Assembly (NCBI RefSeq): GCF_031458235.1
Contig: NZ_JAVDYB010000001.1
Location: 5,628,001-5,692,000 of the forward strand
Reading direction: 5' to 3'
Source of the DNA: Catenuloplanes atrovinosus
GTDB taxonomy: Bacteria > Actinomycetota > Actinomycetes > Mycobacteriales > Micromonosporaceae
DNA: 64,000 nt
Positions 12,189 through 20,980 of the stretch are shown here, piece after piece. The first letter of the stretch is position 1; each line of letters opens with the position of its first letter. The notes beneath the pieces are model-generated. The model was not told the DNA's origin. It did not search any database and worked only from the letters and a program-made list of their open reading frames with translations. Both the position numbers and the translations under genes were made by a program.

Positions 12189-14777
12189 ATGGTCGATACT
12201 CCGCAAGACGCGACGACGCTCGCCCCGAAGGACCCGAAGCCGGGTCCGGCCGCGCTCACGCTGGGGGTGGAGGAGGAGTTCCACGTCATCGACCTGGACA
12301 CCCGGGAGCTGGTGCCACGCGCCGGTGAGCTGCTGGACCGGCTGCCACCGGACTCGTTCACGGCCGAGTTACAGCGCTCCGTGGTGGAGACGAACACCGC
12401 GGTCAGCCGCACGCTCGACGATCTCCGGGAGGACATCGTCCGGCTGCGGCGGCTGGCGGTCGGCGTGGCGGACGCGGCCGGACTGGGCATCGCCGCGGCC
12501 GGCACCGTGCCGCTGCTCAACGGCGAGGACCTGGCCATCACGCCCACCACCCGGTTCCGGCACATGCTGGACGAGTACCAGATGCTGGCGCGCGAGCAGC
12601 TGATCTGCGGCGCGCAGGTGCACGTCGGCATCGACGACCGGGACGTGGCGGTGGCGGTGGCCCAGCGGGTGCAGCCGGTGCTGCCCTCGCTGCTCGCGCT
12701 CTCCGCCAGCTCGCCGTACTGGATGGGCCAGGACAGCGGGTACGCCAGCGTGCGCTCGCTGGTCTGGCAGCGCTGGCCCACCGCCGGCGACCCCGGCCTG
12801 GTGACCAGTGCCGCCGACCACGACGCGCTGGTCCGCGAGCTGATCGCCACGGAGACGATCAGCGACCCCGCGATGATCTACTTCGACGTCCGGCCGTCCG
12901 CGCACGTGCCCACGGTGGAGCTGCGCATCACGGACGCCAGCTCGGACGTGGAGACCGTGGTGCTGCTGGCCGGGCTGTTCCGGGCCGTGGTCCGGCGCGA
13001 GATCGACCGGGTTCGGGCGGGCGAGGCGTACACGCCGGCCCGCCCGCCGGTGCTGCGCGCCGCGCTGTGGCGGGCCGCGCGCTCCGGCCTGGAGGGCGAC
13101 CTGATCGACCTGCCGCGCGGGCCGAAGCCGGTGCCCGCGGCCGAGGCGCTGCGCCGGCTCACCGCGGACCTGCGCCCGTTCCTGGAGGAGGCCGGCGACT
13201 GGGATCAGGTCACCGACCTGCTGGAACGCGCGTTGCGGCGGAGCAGCGCGGCGGCCCGGCAGCGGCGTGCGTACACCCGCCGGGGCCGGCTGGCCGACGT
13301 GGTGGACCTGATCCTGGCGGAGACGCGCGGCGGCGAGACGCCCCGGGAGGCGGCGGGGCCGTCCGGGCGGCGGCTGGCCGACTACGCCAGCGCGGCCGAC
13401 GAGATGTTCCCGGACACCGGGCCGCCGGAGGCGTACCGCGGGATCGTCGGCGCTTTGGACCAGATCGGCGCGCAGGAGCTGCGTCAGCGCGAGCAGTTGC
13501 GCGACGAGGAGCAGCGGGCGCGCGGCGTCACGTTCAGCGTGGCCGGCGAGGCGAGCACCCGGCTGTTCCCGTTCGACCTGGTGCCGCGGCTGGTCGACGC
13601 GCCCGACTGGGCCGCGCTGCGCGCCGGGCTCACCCAGCGGGCCCGCGCGCTGGACGCGTTCCTGCGCGACGTCTACGACGAGCGGTGGGTGGTCAAGGAC
13701 GGCGTGATCCCGGCCTGGGTGGTGGACGGCGCGCCCGGGCTCAAGCCGACCGGCGCGCTGATGCGGCGGCAGGCCACCCGCGTGCAGGTGGCCGGCATGG
13801 ACCTGGTCCGCGACCGGCAGACCGGCTGGCACGTGCTGGAGGACAACCTGCGCGTGCCGTCCGGCATCGGGTATGCGATCCAGAACCGCCGCCTGACGCT
13901 GTCCGTACTGCCGGAGCTGCCGCTGCCGGACAACCTGCTGCCGGTGGACGACACGCCCGCGATGCTGCGCCGCGCGCTGGTCGCGGCCGCGCCGCCGGCG
14001 GCCGGGGACGAGCCGTCGATCGTGGTACTGAGCCGCGGCAGCGACGACTCGGCCTGGTTCGAGCACCGGCTGCTCGCGCTGGAGATGGGCGTGCCCGCCG
14101 CGGTGAGCACGGACCTGCTGGTCGCGGACGGCACGGTCTTCCTGGTCCAGCAGGGCCGGCGGCAGCGGGTGGACGTGATCTACCTGCGGATGGACGAGGA
14201 CGAACTGCTGCACGCGCCGGGCGCGGACGGCATGCCGCTGGGCTGGCCGCTGCTGTCCGCGGTGCACACCGGGCGGCTCGCGGTGGCGAACGCGCTGGGC
14301 AACGGCGTCGGGGACGACAAGGCGGTCTACGCGTACGTGCCGAAGTTCATCGAGTACTACCTGAGCGAGAAGCCGCTGCTCGCGGACGTGCCCACCTACC
14401 TCGGCGGCGTGCCGGAGCAGCGCGAGGAGATCCTGCGCCGGCTCGGCGAGCTGGTGGTCAAGCCGGTCGACGGGTACGGCGGCGACCGCGTCGTGATCGG
14501 CCCGTACGCGTCCGAGGCCGAGCTCACCGCGCTGCGCAGCCAGGTCACGGCCGCGCCGCACCGGTGGATCGCCCAGGAGGTGGTCTCGCTCTCCACCCAC
14601 CCGGTCTTCGACGGCGAGCGGCTCACGCCGCGGCACGTGGACCTGCGCGCGTTCGTCTTCCTGGGCGACGGCGCGGAGGTCGCCTCGGCGGCGCTGACCC
14701 GCGTGGCACCGGCGGACAGCATGATCGTCAACTCGTCGCGCGGCGGCGGCGCCAAGGACACCTGGCTCCTCGGATAA
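12189..14777 (+). CDS. Fusion: glutamate-cysteine-ligase-type carboxylate-amine ligase plus circularly permuted ATP-grasp
   Basis: 862 aa in two enzymes. Residues about 15-380 form a GCS2/YbdK-type carboxylate-amine ligase (LTLGVEEEFHVIDLDTREL; CGAQVHVGI; VELRITDASSDVE). Residues about 430-862 form a circularly permuted type-2 ATP-grasp domain (ERWVVKDGVIP, LEDNLRVPSGIGYAIQNR, VVKPVDGYGG, HVDLRAFVF). Both activate carboxylates with ATP to make amide bonds. ATG 12189 has GTGGGAAAGAGA before it. The gene is followed by an AsnO-type amidotransferase and an S9 peptidase, so the product probably assembles a small peptide that the next enzyme amidates. Substrates are not known. Confidence 0.88.
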   Translation: MVDTPQDATTLAPKDPKPGPAALTLGVEEEFHVIDLDTRELVPRAGELLDRLPPDSFTAELQRSVVETNTAVSRTLDDLREDIVRLRRLAVGVADAAGLGIAAAGTVPLLNGEDLAITPTTRFRHMLDEYQMLAREQLICGAQVHVGIDDRDVAVAVAQRVQPVLPSLLALSASSPYWMGQDSGYASVRSLVWQRWPTAGDPGLVTSAADHDALVRELIATETISDPAMIYFDVRPSAHVPTVELRITDASSDVETVVLLAGLFRAVVRREIDRVRAGEAYTPARPPVLRAALWRAARSGLEGDLIDLPRGPKPVPAAEALRRLTADLRPFLEEAGDWDQVTDLLERALRRSSAAARQRRAYTRRGRLADVVDLILAETRGGETPREAAGPSGRRLADYASAADEMFPDTGPPEAYRGIVGALDQIGAQELRQREQLRDEEQRARGVTFSVAGEASTRLFPFDLVPRLVDAPDWAALRAGLTQRARALDAFLRDVYDERWVVKDGVIPAWVVDGAPGLKPTGALMRRQATRVQVAGMDLVRDRQTGWHVLEDNLRVPSGIGYAIQNRRLTLSVLPELPLPDNLLPVDDTPAMLRRALVAAAPPAAGDEPSIVVLSRGSDDSAWFEHRLLALEMGVPAAVSTDLLVADGTVFLVQQGRRQRVDVIYLRMDEDELLHAPGADGMPLGWPLLSAVHTGRLAVANALGNGVGDDKAVYAYVPKFIEYYLSEKPLLADVPTYLGGVPEQREEILRRLGELVVKPVDGYGGDRVVIGPYASEAELTALRSQVTAAPHRWIAQEVVSLSTHPVFDGERLTPRHVDLRAFVFLGDGAEVASAALTRVAPADSMIVNSSRGGGAKDTWLLG

Positions 14778-14794
14778 CCGAGGAACAGCTCACA

Positions 14795-14817
14795 CACCGG
14801 ACTGCCGGAGTCCGGTG
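14795..14817 (+). terminator. Hairpin in the 190-bp gap before the amidotransferase gene
   Basis: CACCGGACT (14795-14803) pairs exactly with AGTCCGGTG (14809-14817) around a 5-nt loop, 18 bp after the fusion gene's stop. It has no T-run. It could be a terminator or a processing/attenuation hairpin within the cluster. Confidence 0.4.
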
Positions 14818-14967
14818 ACGGGTACCCGGACCGTTCTGAGCAGCGGCTACATGACGCCGCGTGTTCGATCATTTACGGTGCCGTCACATCCCGGTAATGC
14901 GGTCTACGGAGGCTGGACAGGTCGGCCGCACGGTGGCGGTGCCCATCACCTGCATGGGAGGTCTGTC

Positions 14968-16740
14968 ATGTGCGGAATAGGTGGCGAGTTCAGGTTCGAC
15001 GGCACGGCGCCGGACCCGGAGGCGGTCCGGCGCATGCTGCCGTGCCTGGCGTCCCGGGGCCCGGACGGCGAGGGGCTCTGGACCGAGGGACCGGCCGCGC
15101 TCGGCCACCGCCGCCTGGCCATCATCGACCTGTCCGCCGAGGGCGCGCAGCCCATGGTCGACGACGAGCTCGGCCTGGCCATGGTCTTCAACGGCTGCGT
15201 CTACAACTACCGCGAGCTGCGCGAGGAGCTGTCCGCGGCCGGCTACCGGTTCCGCTCCACCTCGGACACCGAGGTGATCATGAAGGCGTACCACCGGTGG
15301 GGCGTGCGCTGCGTCGAGCGCTTCTACGGCATGTTCGCGTTCGCCATCGTGGAGCGCGGGTCCGGCACGCTGGTGCTCGGGCGCGACCGGCTCGGGATCA
15401 AGCCGCTCTACTACGCGGAGACCCCGCACGGGCTCCGGTTCTCCTCCACGCTGCCCGCGCTGCTCGCGGCCGGCGGCGTGGACACCGAGCTGGACCCGGT
15501 CGCGCTGCACCACTACATGACGTTCCACTCCGTGGTCCCGGCGCCGAGGACCATCCTGCGCGGCGTCCGGAAGCTGCCGCCGGCCACGGTCCGGGTGATC
15601 ACCGCGGACGGCCGGCACACGGACACGGTCTACTGGCGGCCGTCGCACACCCGGACCTCGGTGCTCACGCCGGAGGAGTGGCAGGGCGAGCTGATGACCC
15701 GGCTGCGCACCGCGGTCGCCCGGCGCATGGTCGCGGACGTGCCGGTCGGCGTGCTGCTCTCCGGCGGGCTGGACTCCAGCCTGATCGTGTCGCTGCTGGC
15801 CGAGCAGGGCCAGACCGGGCTGACCACGTTCAGCATCGGCTTCGAGTCGGCCGGCGGCGAGAGCGGCGACGAGTTCGCGTACTCCGACCTGATGGCGTCC
15901 CGGTTCGGCACCTCGCACCACAAGATCATGATCGGGGCGGACCGGTTCCTGCCCGCGGTGCACGACGCGATCGGCGCCATGAGCGAGCCGATGGTCAGCC
16001 ACGACTGCGTGGCGTTCTTCCTGCTCAGCCAGGAGGTCGCGCGGCACATCAAGGTGGTGCAGTCCGGGCAGGGCGCGGACGAGATCCTGGCCGGGTACGA
16101 CTGGTACCCGCCGCTGGCCGGCGTGCCGCGCGCGGACGCGGCCGAGGCGTACGCGCGGGTGTTCTTCGACCGCCGCCACGACGCGCTCCGCGACCAGCTC
16201 TCCCCCGAGTGGGCGCTCGACCGGGACGCCTCGTTCGAGTTCGTCGCCGCACACTTCGCCGCACCCGGCGCGGACACCGCGCTGGACGCCGCGCTGCGTC
16301 TGGACAGCACGGTCATGCTGGTCGACGACCCGGTCAAACGCGTCGACAACATGACTATGGCGTGGGGCCTGGAGGCCCGCGTACCCTTCCTGGATCACGA
16401 GGTGGTCGAGCTCGCGGCCGCCATGCCCCCGGAGATCAAACTCGCGGCCGGCGGCAAGGGCGTGCTCAAGGCCGCGGCCCGGGGCGTGGTGCCGGACGAG
16501 GTGATCGATCGGACCAAGGGCTACTTCCCGGTGCCGGCGATCCGCCACCTCTCGGGCCCCCTGCTCGACGACGTGCGGGACGCCCTGTCCTCGTCGGCCG
16601 CCCGCCGGCGCGGACTCTTCCGCAAGGAGTACGTGACCGACCTCCTGGACGCGCCGAACGCGACCCGGACGACGCTCGGCTCCAACGCACTGTGGCAACT
16701 GGGATTGCTGGAGCTGTGGCTCCAGCGGATCGGGGTGTAG
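14968..16740 (+). CDS. AsnO-type glutamine amidotransferase (N-acetylglutaminylglutamine amide synthase family)
   Basis: 590-aa asparagine-synthetase-like enzyme. The Ntn-type glutaminase domain begins at Cys2 (MCGIGGEFRFDG), which fixes ATG 14968 as the start, after GGGAGGTCTGTC. RGPDGEGLW, NGCVYNYRELREEL and FRSTSDTEVI follow. The synthetase domain has the PP-loop LLSGGLDSSLIV. The combination HRRLAIIDLSAEGAQPM / MTFHSVVPAPRTIL / YYAETPHGLRFSS resembles the amidotransferase of N-acetylglutaminylglutamine amide (NAGGN) synthesis more than AsnB. It is predicted to convert the terminal carboxylate of a small peptide to an amide. The next gene starts immediately after its stop. Confidence 0.85.
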   Translation: MCGIGGEFRFDGTAPDPEAVRRMLPCLASRGPDGEGLWTEGPAALGHRRLAIIDLSAEGAQPMVDDELGLAMVFNGCVYNYRELREELSAAGYRFRSTSDTEVIMKAYHRWGVRCVERFYGMFAFAIVERGSGTLVLGRDRLGIKPLYYAETPHGLRFSSTLPALLAAGGVDTELDPVALHHYMTFHSVVPAPRTILRGVRKLPPATVRVITADGRHTDTVYWRPSHTRTSVLTPEEWQGELMTRLRTAVARRMVADVPVGVLLSGGLDSSLIVSLLAEQGQTGLTTFSIGFESAGGESGDEFAYSDLMASRFGTSHHKIMIGADRFLPAVHDAIGAMSEPMVSHDCVAFFLLSQEVARHIKVVQSGQGADEILAGYDWYPPLAGVPRADAAEAYARVFFDRRHDALRDQLSPEWALDRDASFEFVAAHFAAPGADTALDAALRLDSTVMLVDDPVKRVDNMTMAWGLEARVPFLDHEVVELAAAMPPEIKLAAGGKGVLKAAARGVVPDEVIDRTKGYFPVPAIRHLSGPLLDDVRDALSSSAARRRGLFRKEYVTDLLDAPNATRTTLGSNALWQLGLLELWLQRIGV

Positions 16741-18624
16741 ATGACCGCTGAGCTCGGGGGCGCGGCGACGCTGCCCGGACCCGCCGTTCCCACGTTGGCC
16801 GTGCCGCCGCCCGGCGGCCCCGCGCCGACGCCGCCCGGATGGTCCCCGGCGACCTGCGCCAGTTGGTCACCGAGCCCGGCGCCGGACGGCGGCCGGGTGG
16901 CGTACGTCTCCGATCTCAGCGGTGCGCCACGCGCCTGGGTGCGGGATGCCCGGGAGGTCGGCGCGGCCCCGGTGCCGCTGCCCACCGGCGAGGAGCCGGT
17001 CACCCGCGTCACCTGGTCGCCGGACGGCAGCTGGCTCGTCTACCTGGTCGCGCCGGGCGGTGCGCCGCGCACCGAGGCGTGGGCGATCCGCCCGGACGGG
17101 ACGGACAACCACCAGATCGCCGGATTCGGCGGTACGACCGTGCTGCTCGGCGACTGGATCCCGGGCACCTCGCGGCTGGCCGTCACCGAGACCGGCACGA
17201 CCGCGTGCGCGTTGGTGCTGGACCTCGCCACCGGCGCGCGCCGGACGCTGGTCGAGGGCGACCTGCTCTGCCTGCTGGACGTCACCGCGGACGAGTCGCG
17301 CGCGCTGCTGCGGCGCGGCCCGCGCGGCGCCCGGTGGCTGGAGGTGCTGGACACCGGCACCGGCAAGAGCGAGCCGCTGCCGCTGGCCGGCGGCAACACC
17401 GACCGCGGATGGTTCGCCGACGGCGGCGCGACCGTGCTGGCCCGTACCGACGCGGGGTCGGATCTGGCCACGCTCGTGGCGGTGACCGGCGGCGACGTGC
17501 TGGAGCTGGCCCGCCGCCCGGACGCGGAGCTGGAGGACTTCGCGCCCACCCAGGACCGGCGCACGGTCGCGCTGCTCTGGAACCGGTACGGCGGCGTGAG
17601 CGAGCTGGGCCTGCTGGACCTGGAGTCGCGCGAGCAGCGCGCGCTGCCGCCGCCCGCGGGTGACGTCTTCGACGGCTGCGCGTTCGCCGCGGACGGCGGC
17701 CTGCTGGCGCTGGTGGTGCAGAGCGCGATCCAGCCCAGGACGATCTGGCTGATCGACCCGGCGCTGGGCGAGGGACGCGCGCTCGGCGACGACCCGACCG
17801 CGCCGGCCACGCCGGTGCCGGGCGAGCCGAGCTGGCCGGTGGTGATCGCGCCGCAGCTGTGCGACCTGCGCTCCGGCGACGGGCTGGCGATCTCCGGCTG
17901 GCTCTACCGGCCGGACGACGACCACGACGGGCCGTGGCCGACCGTGATCAGCCTGCACGGCGGGCCGGAGGCGCAGGAGCGGCCGGGGCACAACCCGCTG
18001 TTCCAGGCCCTGCTGGCGCGCGGGCTGGCCGTGTTCGCGCCGAACGTGCGTGGCTCGTCCGGCTTCGGGCGCAGCTTCGTCGACGCGGACAACCGGGCCG
18101 GACGGTACGGCGCGATCGCGGACGTGGCCGCCTGCGTGGAGTACCTGGTGAGCAGCGGCGTCGCGGACCCCGCCCGGATCGGGTGCATCGGCCGGTCGTA
18201 CGGCGGGTACCTCACGCTGACCGCGCTGGTGACGTTCCCCGAGCTGTTCGCGGCCGGGGTGAGCGAGTGCGGCATGTCCGACTTCGCCACCTTCTACGAG
18301 CGCACCGAGCCGTGGATCGCGGCCGCCGCGGTCAGCAAGTACGGACACCCCGAGCACGACCGCGAGCTGCTGCGCGACCTGTCACCGCTGCACCGGATGG
18401 ACCGGCTGACCGCGCCGCTGCTGCTGGTGCACGGCGCGAACGACACCAACGTGCCGGTGTACGAGTCCGAGCAGGTGCTGGAGGCGCTGCGCGGGCGGGA
18501 CGTGCCGCACGACTACCTGCTGCTGCCCGGGGAGGGCCACGACTTCCTGGCCCGCTCCTCCCGGCAGACCGCGATCACCGCGACGGCCCGGTGGCTGGCG
18601 ACGCACCTGGCGTCCCGCGGCTGA
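16741..18624 (+). CDS. S9 family (prolyl oligopeptidase-type) serine peptidase
   Basis: 627 aa. The N-terminal beta-propeller (about 40-370) has repeated TWSPDGSWL-type blades; the C-terminal alpha/beta-hydrolase domain (about 385-627) has VISLHGGPEAQ, the nucleophile elbow GRSYGGY (Ser486), HGANDTNVP (Asp) and GEGHDF (His), so the triad is complete. No signal peptide, hence cytoplasmic. ATG 16741 directly abuts the TAG of the amidotransferase gene, showing co-translation. In NAGGN loci a peptidase also accompanies the synthase genes, so it may recycle the peptide product (inference). Its 3' end overlaps the convergent gene by 50 bp. Confidence 0.9.
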   Translation: MTAELGGAATLPGPAVPTLAVPPPGGPAPTPPGWSPATCASWSPSPAPDGGRVAYVSDLSGAPRAWVRDAREVGAAPVPLPTGEEPVTRVTWSPDGSWLVYLVAPGGAPRTEAWAIRPDGTDNHQIAGFGGTTVLLGDWIPGTSRLAVTETGTTACALVLDLATGARRTLVEGDLLCLLDVTADESRALLRRGPRGARWLEVLDTGTGKSEPLPLAGGNTDRGWFADGGATVLARTDAGSDLATLVAVTGGDVLELARRPDAELEDFAPTQDRRTVALLWNRYGGVSELGLLDLESREQRALPPPAGDVFDGCAFAADGGLLALVVQSAIQPRTIWLIDPALGEGRALGDDPTAPATPVPGEPSWPVVIAPQLCDLRSGDGLAISGWLYRPDDDHDGPWPTVISLHGGPEAQERPGHNPLFQALLARGLAVFAPNVRGSSGFGRSFVDADNRAGRYGAIADVAACVEYLVSSGVADPARIGCIGRSYGGYLTLTALVTFPELFAAGVSECGMSDFATFYERTEPWIAAAAVSKYGHPEHDRELLRDLSPLHRMDRLTAPLLLVHGANDTNVPVYESEQVLEALRGRDVPHDYLLLPGEGHDFLARSSRQTAITATARWLATHLASRG

Positions 18625-19480
18625 CCGGGCGGCGGGCGGCCAGCGCGGCCCGGCGCAGCTCGATCAGCACCGGCAGCGCGGCCTCTATCTCGTCGCGCGG
18701 TACCGGGCCGGCCCGCGCGTACGCGTCGACCAGCTCCGCCTCGGCCTCCGCGCCGTCCGCGGCCAGCACCGCGGCGGCCAGGTCGTAGACGAGCGGGCCG
18801 GTGCCGGCCGGGCCCCAGCCGAGCAGGCCGGTCCGGCCGGTCGCCGGGTCGATCAGGAACAGCGGCGCCCACGGGTCGCGGTGCAACACGCCGTAGGTGA
18901 GCCGGTCGGTGACACACAATCGGGTGACGGCCGCGACCGCGCGGGCCACCGCGTCCCGAGTCTCCGCGGACAGGTGCGGCGCGTCCGGGTCCAGGCCGTG
19001 CCAGCTCGCGTTCGCCTGCAGGCCCGGGTGGAAGAACTCGTCCAGCGCGCGGTGCGCGGTGCCGAGCACCGCGCCCCACCAGCGCGCGTCGACCGGGTCG
19101 GCCGGGTCCAGCGGGCGGCCCTCGGCGCGGCGGCACAGCGCCAGCAGGCCGGTCCCGGTCTCCGTGTGCAGGCCGCCCTGCAGCGTGCGCTCCGCGGCAC
19201 CGGCCGCTATGCCGCTCGCCCCCAGCCGGTCCAGCGCGGCCAGACCCGCCTCCAGTGCCGCCCGGGCCGCGGCCGGGACCAGCGTGGCGGTGTAGCGGCG
19301 GCCGGCGGCGGTCAGCTCCCAGCGGCTCGCGTGCACGCCGCGGCAGATCGACCGGACGTCCTCCACCGAGTGGTGCCACGCACGGCGTACGGTCGCCGGA
19401 AGTCCGTCGATCGGCGCCCGGTTTCGGCATCGTTCTCCGGAGGGCTCGCCGTTGCCTGAAGAATGGTGGTCGTCGGCCAC
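18575..19480 (-). CDS. Phosphotransferase (APH/choline-kinase fold) with degraded catalytic motifs
   Basis: 301 aa. The C-terminal half follows the aminoglycoside phosphotransferase pattern, but the catalytic loop reads VLHRDPWAPLFLID and the metal motif LLGWGPAG. Compared with HGDxxxxN...IDW, the metal-binding Asn is Leu and the metal-binding Asp is Gly; only the catalytic-base Asp of HRD remains. Either the activity is lost (pseudokinase) or the alignment hides a shifted residue. GTG 19480 is the most plausible start but has no clear ribosome binding site; the frame is open to 19642. It is convergent with the S9 gene (50-bp overlap). Confidence 0.6.
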   Translation of the reverse strand: MADDHHSSGNGEPSGERCRNRAPIDGLPATVRRAWHHSVEDVRSICRGVHASRWELTAAGRRYTATLVPAAARAALEAGLAALDRLGASGIAAGAAERTLQGGLHTETGTGLLALCRRAEGRPLDPADPVDARWWGAVLGTAHRALDEFFHPGLQANASWHGLDPDAPHLSAETRDAVARAVAAVTRLCVTDRLTYGVLHRDPWAPLFLIDPATGRTGLLGWGPAGTGPLVYDLAAAVLAADGAEAEAELVDAYARAGPVPRDEIEAALPVLIELRRAALAARRPVSRGTPGASPATGPSR

Positions 19481-19586
19481 GGCGCGATTGTGTCCGGCGG
19501 CCGGATGCCACGCCCGGAGTTCGCCGCGCGTTCCCCCAAAGGGGTCGTCACCCACGGCGACTATCGGGCGTATACCATCCGGCGTC

Positions 19587-19604
19587 GACTGTGACAGCAC
19601 AGTC
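19587..19604. promoter_or_regulatory. Inverted repeat GACTGTG-n4-CACAGTC upstream of the Crp-type gene
   Basis: Perfect 7-bp arms around ACAG lie in the 275-bp divergent region between the kinase-like gene and the Crp/Fnr regulator gene. It contains GTGAC-n6-GTCAC, similar to Crp-family half-sites, but the spacing differs from TGTGA-n6-TCACA. A role as an autoregulatory site is inference. Confidence 0.4.
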
Positions 19605-19755
19605 ACGAACACGGGCACAGGGGTGTACAGAGCGCGACACACAGGCCATGATCTGGGTGGCAGCGCAGCGGAAGCGTTGACCAGTTGATGTCACGTCGGT
19701 CCGGCCGAGCGCGGGGTGGGCGCGACGCCGGTGCCGACCGGGGAGGGGTTGGACC

Positions 19756-20448
19756 GTGGAGGTTCGCCTGCCGGATCCCGGCGATGCGCTCACGGGCGTC
19801 GAGATGTTCGCCGGCCTGGAGCAGGAGGTACGGCAGCGGGTGATCGCCGCGGCGGTCCCGCGCACGTACCGTAAGGGTCAGATTCTGTTCGTGGAGAACG
19901 ATCCCGGAGAGTCACTCATAGTGCTCAAGCGGGGCGCCGTCGCGGTCTTCCGGACCGCACCGACCGGCGAGCGGGCCGTGCTGACCGTGGTGCGGCCGCC
20001 CGACGTGCTCGGGGAGCTGTCGCTGCTGGACGGCTCCGGGCGCTCCGCCTCCGCGGAGGCGATCGAGGACTGCACCGCGCTGGCGCTGTCCCGGGCCGCC
20101 TTCATGGAACTGGTGCACTCCAATCCACGAATCCTGGACGCGGTGATGCGGGCGCTGGGGGCGTTGATCCGCCGGCTCACCGAGCAGAACGCGGACCACG
20201 TCTTCCTGGACCTGCCCGGGCGGGTGGCGAAGACGCTGGTCCGGCTGGCCGGCGAGAGCCAGGCACCGATGATCACGATCGAGCTCAACCAGAGCCAGCT
20301 GGCCGAGATGGCCGGCGGGTCGCGGCAGAGCGTGAACCAGGCGATCGGGTCCTTCGCCAGCCGGGGGTGGCTGCGCACCGAGGGGCGCCGGATCGTGGTG
20401 ACCGACGTGGCCGCGCTGCGCCGCCGCGCCGGCATGGTCGACAAGTAG
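19756..20448 (+). CDS. Crp/Fnr family transcriptional regulator
   Basis: 230 aa. The cyclic-nucleotide-binding beta-roll (about 15-125) contains LFVENDPGESLIVLKRGAVAVF and DVLGELSLLDGSGRSASAEA (the GELSLLDG...R.A phosphate cassette, consistent with ligand binding). A long dimer helix follows. The C-terminal winged helix (about 155-225) reads ELNQSQLAEMAGGSRQSVNQAI. GTG 19756 has GGGGAGGGG upstream. It is monocistronic, ending at a strong bidirectional terminator. Whether it binds cAMP is not certain, but a cyclase gene lies 0.5 kb downstream. Confidence 0.92.
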   Translation: MEVRLPDPGDALTGVEMFAGLEQEVRQRVIAAAVPRTYRKGQILFVENDPGESLIVLKRGAVAVFRTAPTGERAVLTVVRPPDVLGELSLLDGSGRSASAEAIEDCTALALSRAAFMELVHSNPRILDAVMRALGALIRRLTEQNADHVFLDLPGRVAKTLVRLAGESQAPMITIELNQSQLAEMAGGSRQSVNQAIGSFASRGWLRTEGRRIVVTDVAALRRRAGMVDK

Positions 20449-20459
20449 GTTTCATGATC

Positions 20460-20493
20460 GTGGCCCCCGCACCGGCGTCGGTGCGGGGGCCAC
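20460..20493. terminator. Bidirectional 15-bp stem-loop between convergent genes
   Basis: GTGGCCCCCGCACCG (20460-20474) and its exact complement (20479-20493) flank a GCGT loop, 11 bp after the regulator stop and 14 bp from the end of the convergent repeat-protein gene. It serves both. Confidence 0.85.
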
Positions 20494-20507
20494 GGCGTCT
20501 CGCGGGA

Positions 20508-20816
20508 CTACTCGACCTTGCCGGGGCCGATGTAGCCCTCTTCCTTGGTCGCGCCCTTGCCGGTGCCGACGTGACCGTCCTCGGCCTGCTCGACCTTGCC
20601 GGGACCGATGTAGCCGGCCTCCGCCTGCTCCACCTTGCCGGGACCGATGTAGCCGTCCTGCTTCGTCGCGCCCTTGCCGTCCGTCGTCTGCTCCGGGTCC
20701 ACCATCTGGTGCTCCTCCAGCTCGGCGAGCGTGATCGGGTCGACGTCGACGACATCGCCGGCTCTGTGCCGTACCCCCGCTCGATCGACCCATGCGACCG
20801 CCAGCTTCACATCCAC
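20508..20816 (-). CDS. Small protein with C-terminal 13-residue repeats
   Basis: 102 aa. The N-terminal 45 residues (MDVKLAVAWVDRAGVRHRAG...ITLAELEEHQMV) look like a small beta domain. Residues about 53-102 consist of repeats of the form GYIGPGKVEQAE: three copies with GYIGPGK and a variant GHVGTGKGATKE. The repeat is visible in the DNA as 39-bp units with few changes. I recognise no family. No signal peptide or membrane helix. It is transcribed toward the regulator gene, with a shared terminator. Confidence 0.7.
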   Translation of the reverse strand: MDVKLAVAWVDRAGVRHRAGDVVDVDPITLAELEEHQMVDPEQTTDGKGATKQDGYIGPGKVEQAEAGYIGPGKVEQAEDGHVGTGKGATKEEGYIGPGKVE

Positions 20817-20980
20817 CGTCGGTCCTCCACTCGCGTCCGTATGACTGGCAGCGACTCTATCCGTTCATCGAGTCCTGTCAGGACACTTGTCGCCATCTGT
20901 ACAGGTCGGACAAACCCCAGGTGACGACCGCGGATGACGGCCGGTCAGGGGTCACGTGAGGCACGGCATCCGTCACGCCC

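Noticed and set aside
19591-19605. Canonical Crp site TGTGA-n6-TCACA
   Set aside because: Half-sites are present but separated by 8 nt instead of 6, so it was kept only as a generic inverted repeat.
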